Shown piece by piece: positions 16,226 to 25,697 of a DNA stretch of 44,096 bases (position 1 is the stretch's first letter; the number at the start of each line of letters is the position of its first letter). The stretch is from Chromatiales bacterium (ex Bugula neritina AB1). GTDB lineage: Bacteria; Pseudomonadota; Gammaproteobacteria; Granulosicoccales; Granulosicoccaceae. A program made the translations under genes and the position numbers. A model generated the notes under the pieces. It was not told the origin of the DNA and did no database searches. It was given only the letters and a program-made list of their open reading frames with translations. The stretch is taken from positions 1 through 44,096 of the forward strand of contig MDLA01000150.1 of assembly GCA_001730015.1 (NCBI GenBank). The letters run 5' to 3'.

Positions 16226-17806
16226 TCAATCACCTGCCGCGACAGATGCCCATGGTGAAGCCACATACGCGGCTCCGGTAAAGTTGCCATCTGCTGTCTG
16301 GCCGACAACATTCGGGCAGCCGAACATAGCCGGATATACAGCGTTAGGAACCTGCAATACCTGGGTATCGCCTCCGAGCGATGAGGCGACTGAATCCTCC
16401 AATGCTTCATCGACACTAATAACCGGCGCACCGCTTACATCGATTCGACCCTGATGCATCGCCTCGTCTATGCTCATGTTGTAGTCGGTAATAAATGAAA
16501 TCAGCTGCATTACCGATGGCATAATACGTCGGCCACCCGAAGCCCCGAGCGCGTAGCGAGCACCATCGGGCGCAACGAATTGAGTCGGGCACATATTCGA
16601 GAGCGGGCGTTTGCCAGCGGCAATTGAGTTGGGCTGGCCGCTACGCGGGTCAAACCACATCATGCCGTTATTCATTAGAATTCCACTGTGCGGGAACATC
16701 ACTTTACTGCCGAATACTGACAGCAGTGTTTGTGTCAGTGAAACCATATTGCCGGCGCTGTCTACCGCACTGATATGAGTGGTGCATGCCGGTGAGCCAG
16801 AGTCATCTATATCGCCCATAGTGGATAATCTATGACGATAGGATTCCTGCAATGAAGACGCATAGGCCTGAAAGGTTTTGTCATCAGGTGCTGCGCTGTC
16901 CGGCGACCAGCGCCGCGCAAGGCGTTCGAGGGTATCGCAGAGAGTAGGGCCGGCGGTCATGCCGGGCGCAGCAAAAATGCTGGAACCACGGTAGAGATGT
17001 TCATCGGCTGTAGCCGCAATTGTCTGGTAGTCGCCAAGATCCTGCTGCGTTAACCGGCATCCGAGCTGCGCTGCATCACTGGCGATAGTCGCTGCAACCT
17101 CGCCATGATAAAAATCTTCAGCACCGCGGGACTGAAGCTTTTCAAGCGTAGCAGCCAGCTGCCCCAGAACAATGCGTGGCAGCGGGCCACCCCATTCACC
17201 GGCGGGAACAAAGCCACCCGGCAAATAGCGGGCAGCACTCTCAGGGTAATGCGCGAGCAGTGGAGCGGCAGATGCAATTTTGAGCGTGGCGTACCAGTCG
17301 ACAGACATACCGTCGCGTGCGCTTTTTACGGCAGGTTCGATAAGTTCAGCAAATGATTTTGTAGCAAAGCGCTCTGCTGCAGCGCTGATACCGGCCAGAT
17401 AGCCCGGTGTCGCGATCGACATCGGGCCGTAGACGTTGCGATTATCGAGAACCGATGGCCAGCCGAACAGATCGCTGTCCTGGCCCTTTACCAGCGGATA
17501 GTCTGCAGCATCAATGCCTAGAGGAGCACGCATACCGAATTCAATTGCGTGCGTGATCCCGGTGGCAGCTTCAAAATAGAGCAGGTTGCCACCCCCACCG
17601 AGACCGCTCATCCACGGCTCCACCGTGCCGATCATGAGGCTGGTCGTCAGTGCAGCGTCGATAGCATTGCCACCATTTGTTAAAACGTCAGCGCCAGCCT
17701 GAGAGGCGGCATAGTGCTGGCTCGCTACCAGCCCGTTGCTGCTGTGTACGGCGGGTTTGCGGATATCCCAGGTTTCCACATTTTTAAAGCGTTGGGTTTC
17801 AGTCAC
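16226..17806 (-). CDS. Gamma-glutamyltransferase family (Ntn hydrolase), apparently cytoplasmic, 526 aa
   Basis: Ntn-hydrolase proenzyme of the gamma-glutamyltranspeptidase family, cleaved autocatalytically before a Thr that becomes the nucleophile. The site is the first Thr of CTTHISAVDSAGNMVSLTQ (about Thr342). Other family stretches: ADVLTNGGNAIDAALTT, EPWMSGLGGGGNLLYF, LSNMCPTQFV and ASGGRRIMPSVMQL. It has no signal peptide (N-terminus MTETQRFKNVETWDIRKPA), so unlike the periplasmic enzyme it should stay in the cytoplasm; many such homologues act on gamma-glutamylated or cephalosporin-like amides rather than glutathione. It is divergent from the DAO-family oxidase. Confidence 0.93.
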   Translation of the reverse strand: MTETQRFKNVETWDIRKPAVHSSNGLVASQHYAASQAGADVLTNGGNAIDAALTTSLMIGTVEPWMSGLGGGGNLLYFEAATGITHAIEFGMRAPLGIDAADYPLVKGQDSDLFGWPSVLDNRNVYGPMSIATPGYLAGISAAAERFATKSFAELIEPAVKSARDGMSVDWYATLKIASAAPLLAHYPESAARYLPGGFVPAGEWGGPLPRIVLGQLAATLEKLQSRGAEDFYHGEVAATIASDAAQLGCRLTQQDLGDYQTIAATADEHLYRGSSIFAAPGMTAGPTLCDTLERLARRWSPDSAAPDDKTFQAYASSLQESYRHRLSTMGDIDDSGSPACTTHISAVDSAGNMVSLTQTLLSVFGSKVMFPHSGILMNNGMMWFDPRSGQPNSIAAGKRPLSNMCPTQFVAPDGARYALGASGGRRIMPSVMQLISFITDYNMSIDEAMHQGRIDVSGAPVISVDEALEDSVASSLGGDTQVLQVPNAVYPAMFGCPNVVGQTADGNFTGAAYVASPWASVAAGD

Positions 17807-17968
17807 GAAGTTTTGTCCAGCGGTAATGTAGGGTTTCTCTCATACTATTCATACTCACAGTCTCTATACAATGACAAGTTAGCTGTGTTGTACCTGTGGC
17901 AGTGCGTGATGGTATTAATTCTTTGTAAATAACTCGATAATGCTGCCACACACATATACCTGATTCAA

Positions 17969-19342
17969 TTGTCGTCTAACGTGAAAAACTACCCATGTGA
18001 TACCGCCGTCATCGGTGCTGGCATCGTCGGTATAGCAACCGCGTATTACCTCAAAAAGATCGATCCCGCCCGGCAGGTGGTGTTGATCGACGCCGGACAA
18101 CCGATGGAACTGACATCGGCGCAGTCCGGAGAAAATTATCGTAACTGGTGGCCTCACCCGGTTATGACAGCTTTCACTGATCGAAGCATTGACCTGATGG
18201 AAGAAATTGCCACGCAAACCGGTAACCTGATCAATATGAAGCGGCGTGGTTACGTACTGGCGACACGCGCTGAGAACATTGACGGCTTGATGGACGAGCT
18301 GCAAACCGGCTACGCCGGACTGGATTCCAATGTTATTCGAGTTCATAACAACACTGTCTCCCGGAGCTACCAGCGACCGCATTCCGCCGCCTGGTCTACG
18401 GCCCCAACTGGCGTCGATGTATTGCAAAATCAGCAGCTGATCCAGACAATATTTCCCTCCTTCGATCCGGCGGTTCAGGCCGTCATTCACGTGCGACGTG
18501 CTGGTGATATCAGCGCACAGCAAATGGGGCAGGTGATGCTTGCCAGTTTTAAAGAGGCTGGTGGCGTGCGCGTAACCGGCAAAGTGCGGTCAATAGATTG
18601 CCACAACGGCTTTACGAGCCAGCTCGACGTACGGCAAACCGTTCAGTCACAACAGATCGTCAACGCTGCCGGCCCCTTTATCAATAACATAGCATCAATG
18701 CTCGGTACCCGTTTGCCGGTAAGCAATACGCTGCAACAGAAAATCGCTTTTGAAGATACCGCATCCGCTATACCACGTGATATGCCATTCTCAATAGATC
18801 TCGATAATCAGTTTATAGACTGGAATACCGATGAAAAAGCACTGCTGGACGACGATCCCGCAGTCGCCTGGCTAACAAGAGAGATGCCCGGGTCCATTCA
18901 CTGCCGACCGGACGGCGGTGATCAGGGCCGCTGGATTAAACTGGGCTGGGCGTTTAATAACGATACACAAGAGCCTGTACTGAACCCGGTTTTTTCAGAG
19001 AACTTCCCCGAGATTGTACTTCGAGGCGCAGCGCGTCTTAACCCTGCCTTGAAGTGCTACTACGACCACATGCCGCGACAATTGCATCACTACGGCGGCT
19101 ATTACACGCTCACCAATGAGAACTGGCCGCTTATTGGAGAGATGGCTGTTGCGGGTAGCTTTGTAGTGGGTGCAATGTCCGGCTTTGGTACCATGGCCGC
19201 GTGCGCCGCAGGTGAATTGTGTGCGTTATCGGTAACAGGAGGGGCATTGCCTGATTACGCACCAATGTTATCACCTGTGCGTTACAAAAATAAGGCGTTA
19301 ATGGAAGAGCTTAAAATATTGTCTGGCAGAGGAATTCTATAA
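17969..19342 (+). CDS. FAD-dependent oxidoreductase, DAO family, 457 aa
   Basis: N-terminal flavin-binding motif TAVIGAGIVGIATAYYLKK and a C-terminal flavin loop VGAMSGFGTMAACAAGEL, with NENWPLIGEM before it, the layout of D-amino-acid/sarcosine-oxidase-type flavoenzymes, which oxidise amines to imines. The substrate is unknown. The start is uncertain: TTG 17969 gives the longest frame, but GTG 17981 would place the Rossmann motif nearer the N-terminus; neither has a good ribosome site. It is divergent from the gamma-glutamyltransferase (162-bp gap), which could release an amine that this enzyme oxidises (inference). Confidence 0.9.
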   Translation: MSSNVKNYPCDTAVIGAGIVGIATAYYLKKIDPARQVVLIDAGQPMELTSAQSGENYRNWWPHPVMTAFTDRSIDLMEEIATQTGNLINMKRRGYVLATRAENIDGLMDELQTGYAGLDSNVIRVHNNTVSRSYQRPHSAAWSTAPTGVDVLQNQQLIQTIFPSFDPAVQAVIHVRRAGDISAQQMGQVMLASFKEAGGVRVTGKVRSIDCHNGFTSQLDVRQTVQSQQIVNAAGPFINNIASMLGTRLPVSNTLQQKIAFEDTASAIPRDMPFSIDLDNQFIDWNTDEKALLDDDPAVAWLTREMPGSIHCRPDGGDQGRWIKLGWAFNNDTQEPVLNPVFSENFPEIVLRGAARLNPALKCYYDHMPRQLHHYGGYYTLTNENWPLIGEMAVAGSFVVGAMSGFGTMAACAAGELCALSVTGGALPDYAPMLSPVRYKNKALMEELKILSGRGIL

Positions 19343-19576
19343 TGTCGGCAGCCATTTGAAGATCGAATCCAAACTTACCACTCCGGGTAATAGCTAACGC
19401 AATATATAGATAATCGCAACGTCCCTCATTCTCAAAAATCACGTGGAGGAAAAACCAATTCCCCTTAGAGTGAAACACTGCAGTCCGGGTAAACCGGAAA
19501 GTAAACTCTGAATTTATAGTTGCATTCAATTTATAACTGTGATTTAGTATATTCAGACAGTTCGGAGAAGTATTCC

Positions 19577-20479
19577 ATGGATAAGGTCGATATCGCTCGA
19601 TCTGCTAAGCGCTTGCTTTGTAGTCCACCGCGAAATAGTCAGTTTTGGCTCGTGGCAGCTGTGCTAAAGTTCAACAGATGGCTGAAGCTAGTAGCTATCG
19701 TGGTTCTGTTCCTGGTATCCAGCCACTCTGGCGTAGCCACATTTTTCCTGTCACCTGCTGTTGCACAAACTGCAACTTCCGTGTCGACACAATCTTCGTA
19801 TACCAACAAAGTCGTCGCTACTCTTGGTGCAAAAAAACTGCTATATAGTGATCTTGGCACATTCTCTTTGCAGAAAATTGAAAAGCAGTTAGCCACTGGC
19901 GGCCGAGGGCAACAGCCTACCGGAATGCAGCGTGCGCAGATTGTCTCAGATGTACAGCACTATCTGGATAAACAATTGCTCAACCTGGCCGCCCGTGATG
20001 CCGGTCTGAAGTTGCCTGACACAGCAGTTGCACAGGCAATGAGAAAATTCAAAAACCAATTCACTACTAAAGCACAATGGAATTCTTATCTCAGCACTCG
20101 CCCAAAAGGGCTGCTCGGAATTGAGTCCGAATTGCGTGAGCGACTGACAGTGCTGGCATTAACTCGTCGAACAATAGAAATAAGCGACGAAACAATTTCT
20201 CGCTATTACGATGAATACAAAACCCGGTATTCGTCATTAAGTAAAAATGCTATCGCCCATCGCATTCTCGAGAGCATTACAAAAAGAAGGGTTGCCGGTA
20301 TTCGCTCTGGCTTAATGGCATCACTATACAAAAAGTACGATGCGCACAACCTGCTCGCCACAAGGTTAGGCAAACCAGCTGATCGACTAGATGGTACAAC
20401 GGTTTTTGGAAAAAACCATGTTAGCCATGGTTCACCTGGAAAACCAACAACAGGCACTGGACAGACTTCACGCCCATGA
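19577..20479 (+). CDS. SurA-N-like exported chaperone without PPIase domain, 300 aa
   Basis: The N-terminal region includes a hydrophobic segment LKLVAIVVLFLVSSHSGVAT (about residues 36-55) ending near AVA-QT, so it is exported or anchored. Residues about 75-225 resemble a SurA/parvulin N-terminal chaperone domain: KVVATLGAKKLLYSDLGTF, a helix with AQIVSDVQHYLDKQLLNLAA, and RETIEIS-type spacing to ISDETISRYYDEY. No rotamase domain follows; the C-terminus is basic then low-complexity. ATG 19577 follows a GGAGA 9 bases upstream; the N-region before the hydrophobic core is unusually long, so a later start is possible. Its TGA overlaps the next ATG (ATGA). It probably helps fold the large proteins encoded downstream (inference). 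Confidence 0.75.
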   Translation: MDKVDIARSAKRLLCSPPRNSQFWLVAAVLKFNRWLKLVAIVVLFLVSSHSGVATFFLSPAVAQTATSVSTQSSYTNKVVATLGAKKLLYSDLGTFSLQKIEKQLATGGRGQQPTGMQRAQIVSDVQHYLDKQLLNLAARDAGLKLPDTAVAQAMRKFKNQFTTKAQWNSYLSTRPKGLLGIESELRERLTVLALTRRTIEISDETISRYYDEYKTRYSSLSKNAIAHRILESITKRRVAGIRSGLMASLYKKYDAHNLLATRLGKPADRLDGTTVFGKNHVSHGSPGKPTTGTGQTSRP

Positions 20480-23400
20480 TCGGAAAATGGCTAAGCAGAA
20501 GCAGAGGACGCCGCTACAATGTCGCTATTCCCTGCATTAAATCGGTTTTGTTTTCTATAACAATAGTCGTATCACCCGTTGCGTTGGCAGACTTTTTTGG
20601 CGATCAGCTAGTTAAAGAGACTTATGGCTACTATGTTTTTCCGGATAATGGAACAGATTGGCCATTTAGTCTGAATTGCAATGCGGTAAAGCAAACATCT
20701 GTATCAACTTTTCCGGCACCTGGCAACGGCGATCCAGGCGTGCAAACATCGAATCCGGTTCGAGCAGTTGCCGGGTGTCCTATATTCGATGTCGATGGCA
20801 ACGGTCAGCCTGATCACAATTTTGATCTCCGGTTCGACTCCCTGGAAGATCAGGGTGAATGGCGAGTAACCTGTACTGGTTCCAGTATTGATCCCGCTCA
20901 TTGTGTCGCGTCAAACAGTCCACCGTGTTACGTCGCGTGTGATGCCAATTTCGCCACCGCTTATTCCAATGCGTCGATTTTCAATATCAACGTTTTTAAC
21001 GACTTACCAACAGCCAGCCCCGATCATTCACCCACTCCTGCGTGGAATAACACCGTAACGCTCGACGCTGATGCCGTTGATCCGGACGGCGGCTCCCTGA
21101 GTTATAGCTGGAGTATTGTCAATAAACCCAGTGCCAGTAATGCAACACTAAATGGCAGCAATACCGACACGCCCACAATCAGCTTTAACGACGACAACGA
21201 TATCGGGTTCTGGCGATTTCAAGTACATGTAGACGATAACGAAGGTGAGCGACGTTCCTTTAACGAGGAGTTTACTATTCCCAATATTCCTCCCGATATA
21301 TCTATCAATGGCGTCACCTCGGTAGATGCACTATTGGAGGATATAGAACTACAGGTTAATTCAACATCAGATACCGATGGTGGAACCTATGAACTATCCT
21401 GGGATTTAGACAGTGCCCCGCCAAGCGCTGGCATGGGAGCGCAAAACGGTTTTTCAAGCAACGAGAGTATTTCAATACAAACCACTGATGACGATATTGG
21501 CACCTGGATATTTCGCGTTACCGCAACCGATAATGAGAACGATACTGACTTCGACACACACAGTGTAGAGGTTCGAAATATACCACCGGAAATAAATTTG
21601 ACCGGAACCGATCAAATTGTTGCCGGTGAATCGATCATTGTAGAAACAACCATTCTCGATGATCTTGATGGCGGGGATCTTTCTTTTTCCTGGGATCTCG
21701 TGCAAGTGCCGCAATCGTCAAATCAGTTTGTTCAGTATGATTATTTCTCGGGGACAGGCATCGATGGTGCAACACTAACTATACCAACCAGCGAAGCCGA
21801 TGCTGGCACCTGGATTGTCAGGCTGATTGCCACCGATGATGACGCTTCAGCAGATTCAGAGATTGAACAGGAATTTACGATTCTGGTTGATGGGCCGGTA
21901 ACAGCAGAAATTCAAGGTGATGAGCTGATTGGAAATCTGTCTTTTCCACTGGTTCTCGACGCCAGCAACTCTGAGGATGCAGATAGTCCCTGTCCATCTG
22001 ATCCAACCCGTTGTCACGATACCCTGGAAGGTCAAAGCGCCGTGGTGTCAGCGGGAATTGTTGAATATACCTGGTATCTGGTCGATGTACCGTTTGAATA
22101 TTTCTCCGAGTACGCTTTAGGGCGAGTTGACGATGCATTAGGTGCTGTCGCTACCGCTCCTGCGTTAACGCTGGATTTTGGCAGTATCAGAACAGGTGAT
22201 TGGGTTTTTGAAGTTGAAGTGGTAGATGCTGAAGGCAACTTTGACACCGCTTCATTTACTGTCACTGTGATTGATGAGACAGGCCCACCATTCGCTTTTG
22301 TCTCCGGACCAAAACGGTTTTCAGTCGACCTCAATTTAATTGCATCCGAAGATGTTGGTGCAGCGGACGCTGGCAGTTTCGATGCTGACAACCTGCTAAC
22401 TGGAGATCCATTTGTTCCGGGTGTGGGAATTGAGCAATATCAGTGGAGCAACACCCAGGTACCCGTTGGTTGCACCGCGCCGGTTCCACCGTCTGGTCCT
22501 TCGGCTACCGAGTATGTACTTTTCCCGGCTGGCACGGCTATACCAGCGCCGTGTATGGGCTACTGGTCTTTGACGCTCGATGTTACTGATGACGACACCA
22601 TACCGAAGTCGGCAAGCAGTACGGCATCGGTCATTATAGGTAATTGTGAAACGTTAGTGTGTATTGATTATCCAACCACACTGGTTCCGGAATCGGTTGA
22701 ATTCAGTGACGCGACCGACGTGCTAATTTATTACCGACTGGATGCAACGGTCTACGATGATCCTCAATTTCAATTCGGTTTGTATGCCCGGTTAGCTATT
22801 TTTCATGAATCAGATTTAGTCAATCCGGTCTATACCGATTTTGATCCTAATGTTCAAGTGAGCAGTAAGGGCAGCTTTCTCACGTTTCATTGGAACGGCT
22901 ACAGCGATACACAGACAAGGCCTCAACCAGGTAACTATACCGTTTCAATCTCCCTGTATGATTATAATCTGGGGGTCGCCGGGCCTTTATCTGCCATTCA
23001 AATTGATGCTATTCAAATTGAAGTCGCCGAGCCGGAAATAGCTGCAACGTCTGATCGATACATCGATCTGGCCGCATTCAATGCATCGCCGGCAACCGAC
23101 ACAGTAGATATACAATATCTGGTGAATGGAAGTGCTGTTCCCGATCAGATTCGCTGGCGAGTTCTGGATAGCTCAGCAAGTGTTGTGCACGAAATTACTC
23201 AGCCGCACACAGGCTCCATTAGCTGGGATGGAAAGGTGGGCGGGGTAACTTTGCCAGCAGATGCGTATACTCTCGAAATTGATTTACTGCTGCTAGGCAA
23301 TGTGCTTGGCACCTCACCGCCGCACCATTTTGTTTTTTTTGAATTGTCAATGGAATTGCTCACTGGTGTATTACCGGAAATCCTTCCGGCAATTGGGCCA

Positions 23401-24996
23401 CCAACAGCGCTGATACTGGTTAATTCCGACGATGACAACGGCGATGGAGTAGCCGATAACAGCATTCCCGGTCTCGTAGTTAACGAAGACGATCTCATAG
23501 AGATCACTCTATCTATGTCGCCTGCGTCGCTACCACCAGAGCTACATGCTGGTATCGAGATTCGTGCGACAAGCGGGGCTGCGAATATCAAAATATTTGA
23601 TACGATCACACGCTCAACACAATACCAATTCAACGATCCAGTAGATTTAACCGCAACGGCACTTCCAGGCTCTGTTTTTGTCGAAGGTCAGAGCACCGGG
23701 AACAGCACACTTGAGCTTGTATTGCGTGATCTCACAGCAAATACAGATATCGCCGCGCGGACCCAGGCTGTTCAGGTGCACGATATAGACATAGACGTTG
23801 ACAGTAATATGGACGGAAGTATACTCGCGTCCGATGATAATATCGAAGAGGAAGATGAAGCGCTGATCATCTATGTTAACAACGATGATGACGGCGGCAG
23901 CGGCAACGATGCTGCCAGCAACGCCGTAATAGAAAACGCGACAGATAAAACCGAACTCACCGATCTGATCATTCGACGCAATGCCGGTATTGTACCTGGG
24001 TCAACACTCACGCTTAGCGTTTCAGATAAAACCAAAATCCGGCTGTTTGATCAGACCGACACAGCTCGCATTGGGCCACCCGCCGCCGACGGTGGGCCCG
24101 ATGCCGATACCTTTGACATCCCCTTGGCAGACGTCGCGGCCGCGGACCTGGATTTTCATATTGAAGCGGTTCATGGAGGAGTTGTCGACCTAAACCTGGT
24201 GTTGACTGATCTGAACGGAATCATCATTGGTAGCGATTCAGTCAAGCTCGCTTTGAACGTAAACCGACAGCCAGGTAACACTGAAAGTACCATTCGCAAT
24301 CGCATAACCGCTGTTAAATCACTACCTGGCCTGGTCGGGTTCAAGGCGGATTTAACCAGCAGCGCTCCCGTTGTATCGTGGGATCCTTCACCACCCAAAC
24401 TCTTGACAACATCATTCTGGGTTTCTCTGCAGGATTCCGGCGTCACTCATTGGATACAGACCGGCGTTCGTAGACTACGCAGTACAGCGGGTGTAAATAC
24501 GGAAGAAATATATTTTGAATACGTTTCTGATTACCCTGCCTTTCGCGCTGGAACCAATTTATTAGGCTATCAACGATTCGTTAAGCCTGGAAGTAGCTGG
24601 GTTTCCGGTGAATTTAAGGTGGAAATCAGCGATAGCACGACAGGCGAGGCGGAGGCATCACTAGACGGGGTGGTATGGCAAACCGTCGATGAAGCGGCGA
24701 TGATTGGCGCGAGCTTCGATAACTATCAAATCGGTACAGAGCCTAAACAGACTGTGTCGCGAATCCCTGGTTCATCGGCAAGTAAGGCGCAAATCTCCAA
24801 CGCCAGATACAAAGACAGCACCGGATGGCATAACACGGCCTTGGTGCGAACCGATATTACCATTGATTCGACCAATGGAAGAGGTGTCGTTTCGTCGATG
24901 CAAGCCGTAGCGCCTTCGAACACAGCGGTACTTGATGATCTTAACTACGAGTGGATCAGTGGCCAGGAATTCGATATATGGGACGATAGAAACTGA
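20476..24996 (+). CDS. Giant exported protein with tandem Ig/PKD-like domains, 1506 aa
   Basis: Signal peptide with cleavage after SPVALA (about residue 38). Several roughly 100-residue beta domains follow, each ending in a similar strand pair: IGFWRFQVHVDDNEGE, IGTWIFRVTATDNEND, AGTWIVRLIATDDDAS and TGDWVFEVEVVDAEGN, separated by NIPPxI linkers, as in PKD/cadherin-like repeats. A FlgD-Ig-like unit follows (TGSISWDGKVGGVTLPADAY, about residue 915), then acidic segments such as NSDDDNGDGVADNSIPG. Six Cys lie in residues 50-160. The start overlaps the previous stop by four bases, so translation is coupled. No membrane anchor, sorting signal or enzyme motif is visible. It could be a surface or extracellular structural or adhesive protein. 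Confidence is high that it is real, low on function. Confidence 0.9.
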   Translation: MIGKWLSRSRGRRYNVAIPCIKSVLFSITIVVSPVALADFFGDQLVKETYGYYVFPDNGTDWPFSLNCNAVKQTSVSTFPAPGNGDPGVQTSNPVRAVAGCPIFDVDGNGQPDHNFDLRFDSLEDQGEWRVTCTGSSIDPAHCVASNSPPCYVACDANFATAYSNASIFNINVFNDLPTASPDHSPTPAWNNTVTLDADAVDPDGGSLSYSWSIVNKPSASNATLNGSNTDTPTISFNDDNDIGFWRFQVHVDDNEGERRSFNEEFTIPNIPPDISINGVTSVDALLEDIELQVNSTSDTDGGTYELSWDLDSAPPSAGMGAQNGFSSNESISIQTTDDDIGTWIFRVTATDNENDTDFDTHSVEVRNIPPEINLTGTDQIVAGESIIVETTILDDLDGGDLSFSWDLVQVPQSSNQFVQYDYFSGTGIDGATLTIPTSEADAGTWIVRLIATDDDASADSEIEQEFTILVDGPVTAEIQGDELIGNLSFPLVLDASNSEDADSPCPSDPTRCHDTLEGQSAVVSAGIVEYTWYLVDVPFEYFSEYALGRVDDALGAVATAPALTLDFGSIRTGDWVFEVEVVDAEGNFDTASFTVTVIDETGPPFAFVSGPKRFSVDLNLIASEDVGAADAGSFDADNLLTGDPFVPGVGIEQYQWSNTQVPVGCTAPVPPSGPSATEYVLFPAGTAIPAPCMGYWSLTLDVTDDDTIPKSASSTASVIIGNCETLVCIDYPTTLVPESVEFSDATDVLIYYRLDATVYDDPQFQFGLYARLAIFHESDLVNPVYTDFDPNVQVSSKGSFLTFHWNGYSDTQTRPQPGNYTVSISLYDYNLGVAGPLSAIQIDAIQIEVAEPEIAATSDRYIDLAAFNASPATDTVDIQYLVNGSAVPDQIRWRVLDSSASVVHEITQPHTGSISWDGKVGGVTLPADAYTLEIDLLLLGNVLGTSPPHHFVFFELSMELLTGVLPEILPAIGPPTALILVNSDDDNGDGVADNSIPGLVVNEDDLIEITLSMSPASLPPELHAGIEIRATSGAANIKIFDTITRSTQYQFNDPVDLTATALPGSVFVEGQSTGNSTLELVLRDLTANTDIAARTQAVQVHDIDIDVDSNMDGSILASDDNIEEEDEALIIYVNNDDDGGSGNDAASNAVIENATDKTELTDLIIRRNAGIVPGSTLTLSVSDKTKIRLFDQTDTARIGPPAADGGPDADTFDIPLADVAAADLDFHIEAVHGGVVDLNLVLTDLNGIIIGSDSVKLALNVNRQPGNTESTIRNRITAVKSLPGLVGFKADLTSSAPVVSWDPSPPKLLTTSFWVSLQDSGVTHWIQTGVRRLRSTAGVNTEEIYFEYVSDYPAFRAGTNLLGYQRFVKPGSSWVSGEFKVEISDSTTGEAEASLDGVVWQTVDEAAMIGASFDNYQIGTEPKQTVSRIPGSSASKAQISNARYKDSTGWHNTALVRTDITIDSTNGRGVVSSMQAVAPSNTAVLDDLNYEWISGQEFDIWDDRN

Positions 24997-25697
24997 TGAT
25001 CTGCCAGAGCGATAATCAAATCATTCGAGCCATGGGTCTGTATTCACTGATTGGTGTTATCAGTCTTTTTATTTCACCGCTAATGGCACAGAATGCAATT
25101 AAGCCTCAAGTCCTAGAGCGAACAGCGCGTAGCCTGAATCTGGAAATAACGGATCTTGAAGTTCAGCTGCCGTATCGAAAACCGCGTCGGGCTATTGCCT
25201 TTCTTCCCTCAAGTTTACGCGATTATCCTTCTACCCGGCATTCGTTGGTCATATCCAGCCCCTCAGGAAGTCGCCGTACGCATTCAATCGAAGCGGTTAG
25301 CTATTTAGATAAAAACGGCGCTGTGCTTCGACAGGAATCAGTAGAGACGATCGATGACGCCTTTAGAATGCCTGCCAGTACCCAGGAGAAAGGGACCCGT
25401 CAGTCAGGGCGAAGTATTGCCGGTGAAGCAGGTCCGGTGGCGGCAGATACCCTTAAGCAAGCGTGGGCCAGTATTGCGAATCGCGTGTCAATCAGCGATA
25501 TACGGGAGTTTGAACTTGCTCATGTCCTGTTCGACTTCGGTGACGAGCAAGCAGCACGTCCTGTATTGATTTTCTACATCTGGGGGCCGGATAACCCACT
25601 CGGTATGCCCGATGAGTTACCAGGCGTGTTGAAAAACCGCATCCGGATAATCTACGACATCTCCCGAAAAGAAATTAGCGCGGACAACCTGCTGTGA
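24996..25697 (+). CDS. Exported protein of unknown family, 233 aa
   Basis: A hydrophobic N-terminus (MGLYSLIGVISLFISPLMAQ, residues 13-32) suggests export with cleavage after LMA. The mature part is mixed alpha/beta without a motif that I recognise; conserved-looking stretches are RRAIAFLPSSLRDYPSTRH and EFELAHVLFDFGDEQAARP then VLIFYIWGPDN. The ATG at 24996 shares one base with the TGA of the 1506-aa gene, and the stop overlaps the next gene by four bases (GTGA). A start at the ATG at 25032 would give a more compact signal peptide. Position between two giant exported proteins suggests an accessory or partner role (inference). Confidence 0.8.
   Translation: MICQSDNQIIRAMGLYSLIGVISLFISPLMAQNAIKPQVLERTARSLNLEITDLEVQLPYRKPRRAIAFLPSSLRDYPSTRHSLVISSPSGSRRTHSIEAVSYLDKNGAVLRQESVETIDDAFRMPASTQEKGTRQSGRSIAGEAGPVAADTLKQAWASIANRVSISDIREFELAHVLFDFGDEQAARPVLIFYIWGPDNPLGMPDELPGVLKNRIRIIYDISRKEISADNLL

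Noticed and set aside
19311..19529. 72-aa minus-strand frame between the DAO-family gene and the chaperone gene
   Set aside because: It overlaps the 3' end of a solid gene, has no family resemblance, and no ribosome site precedes its ATG.
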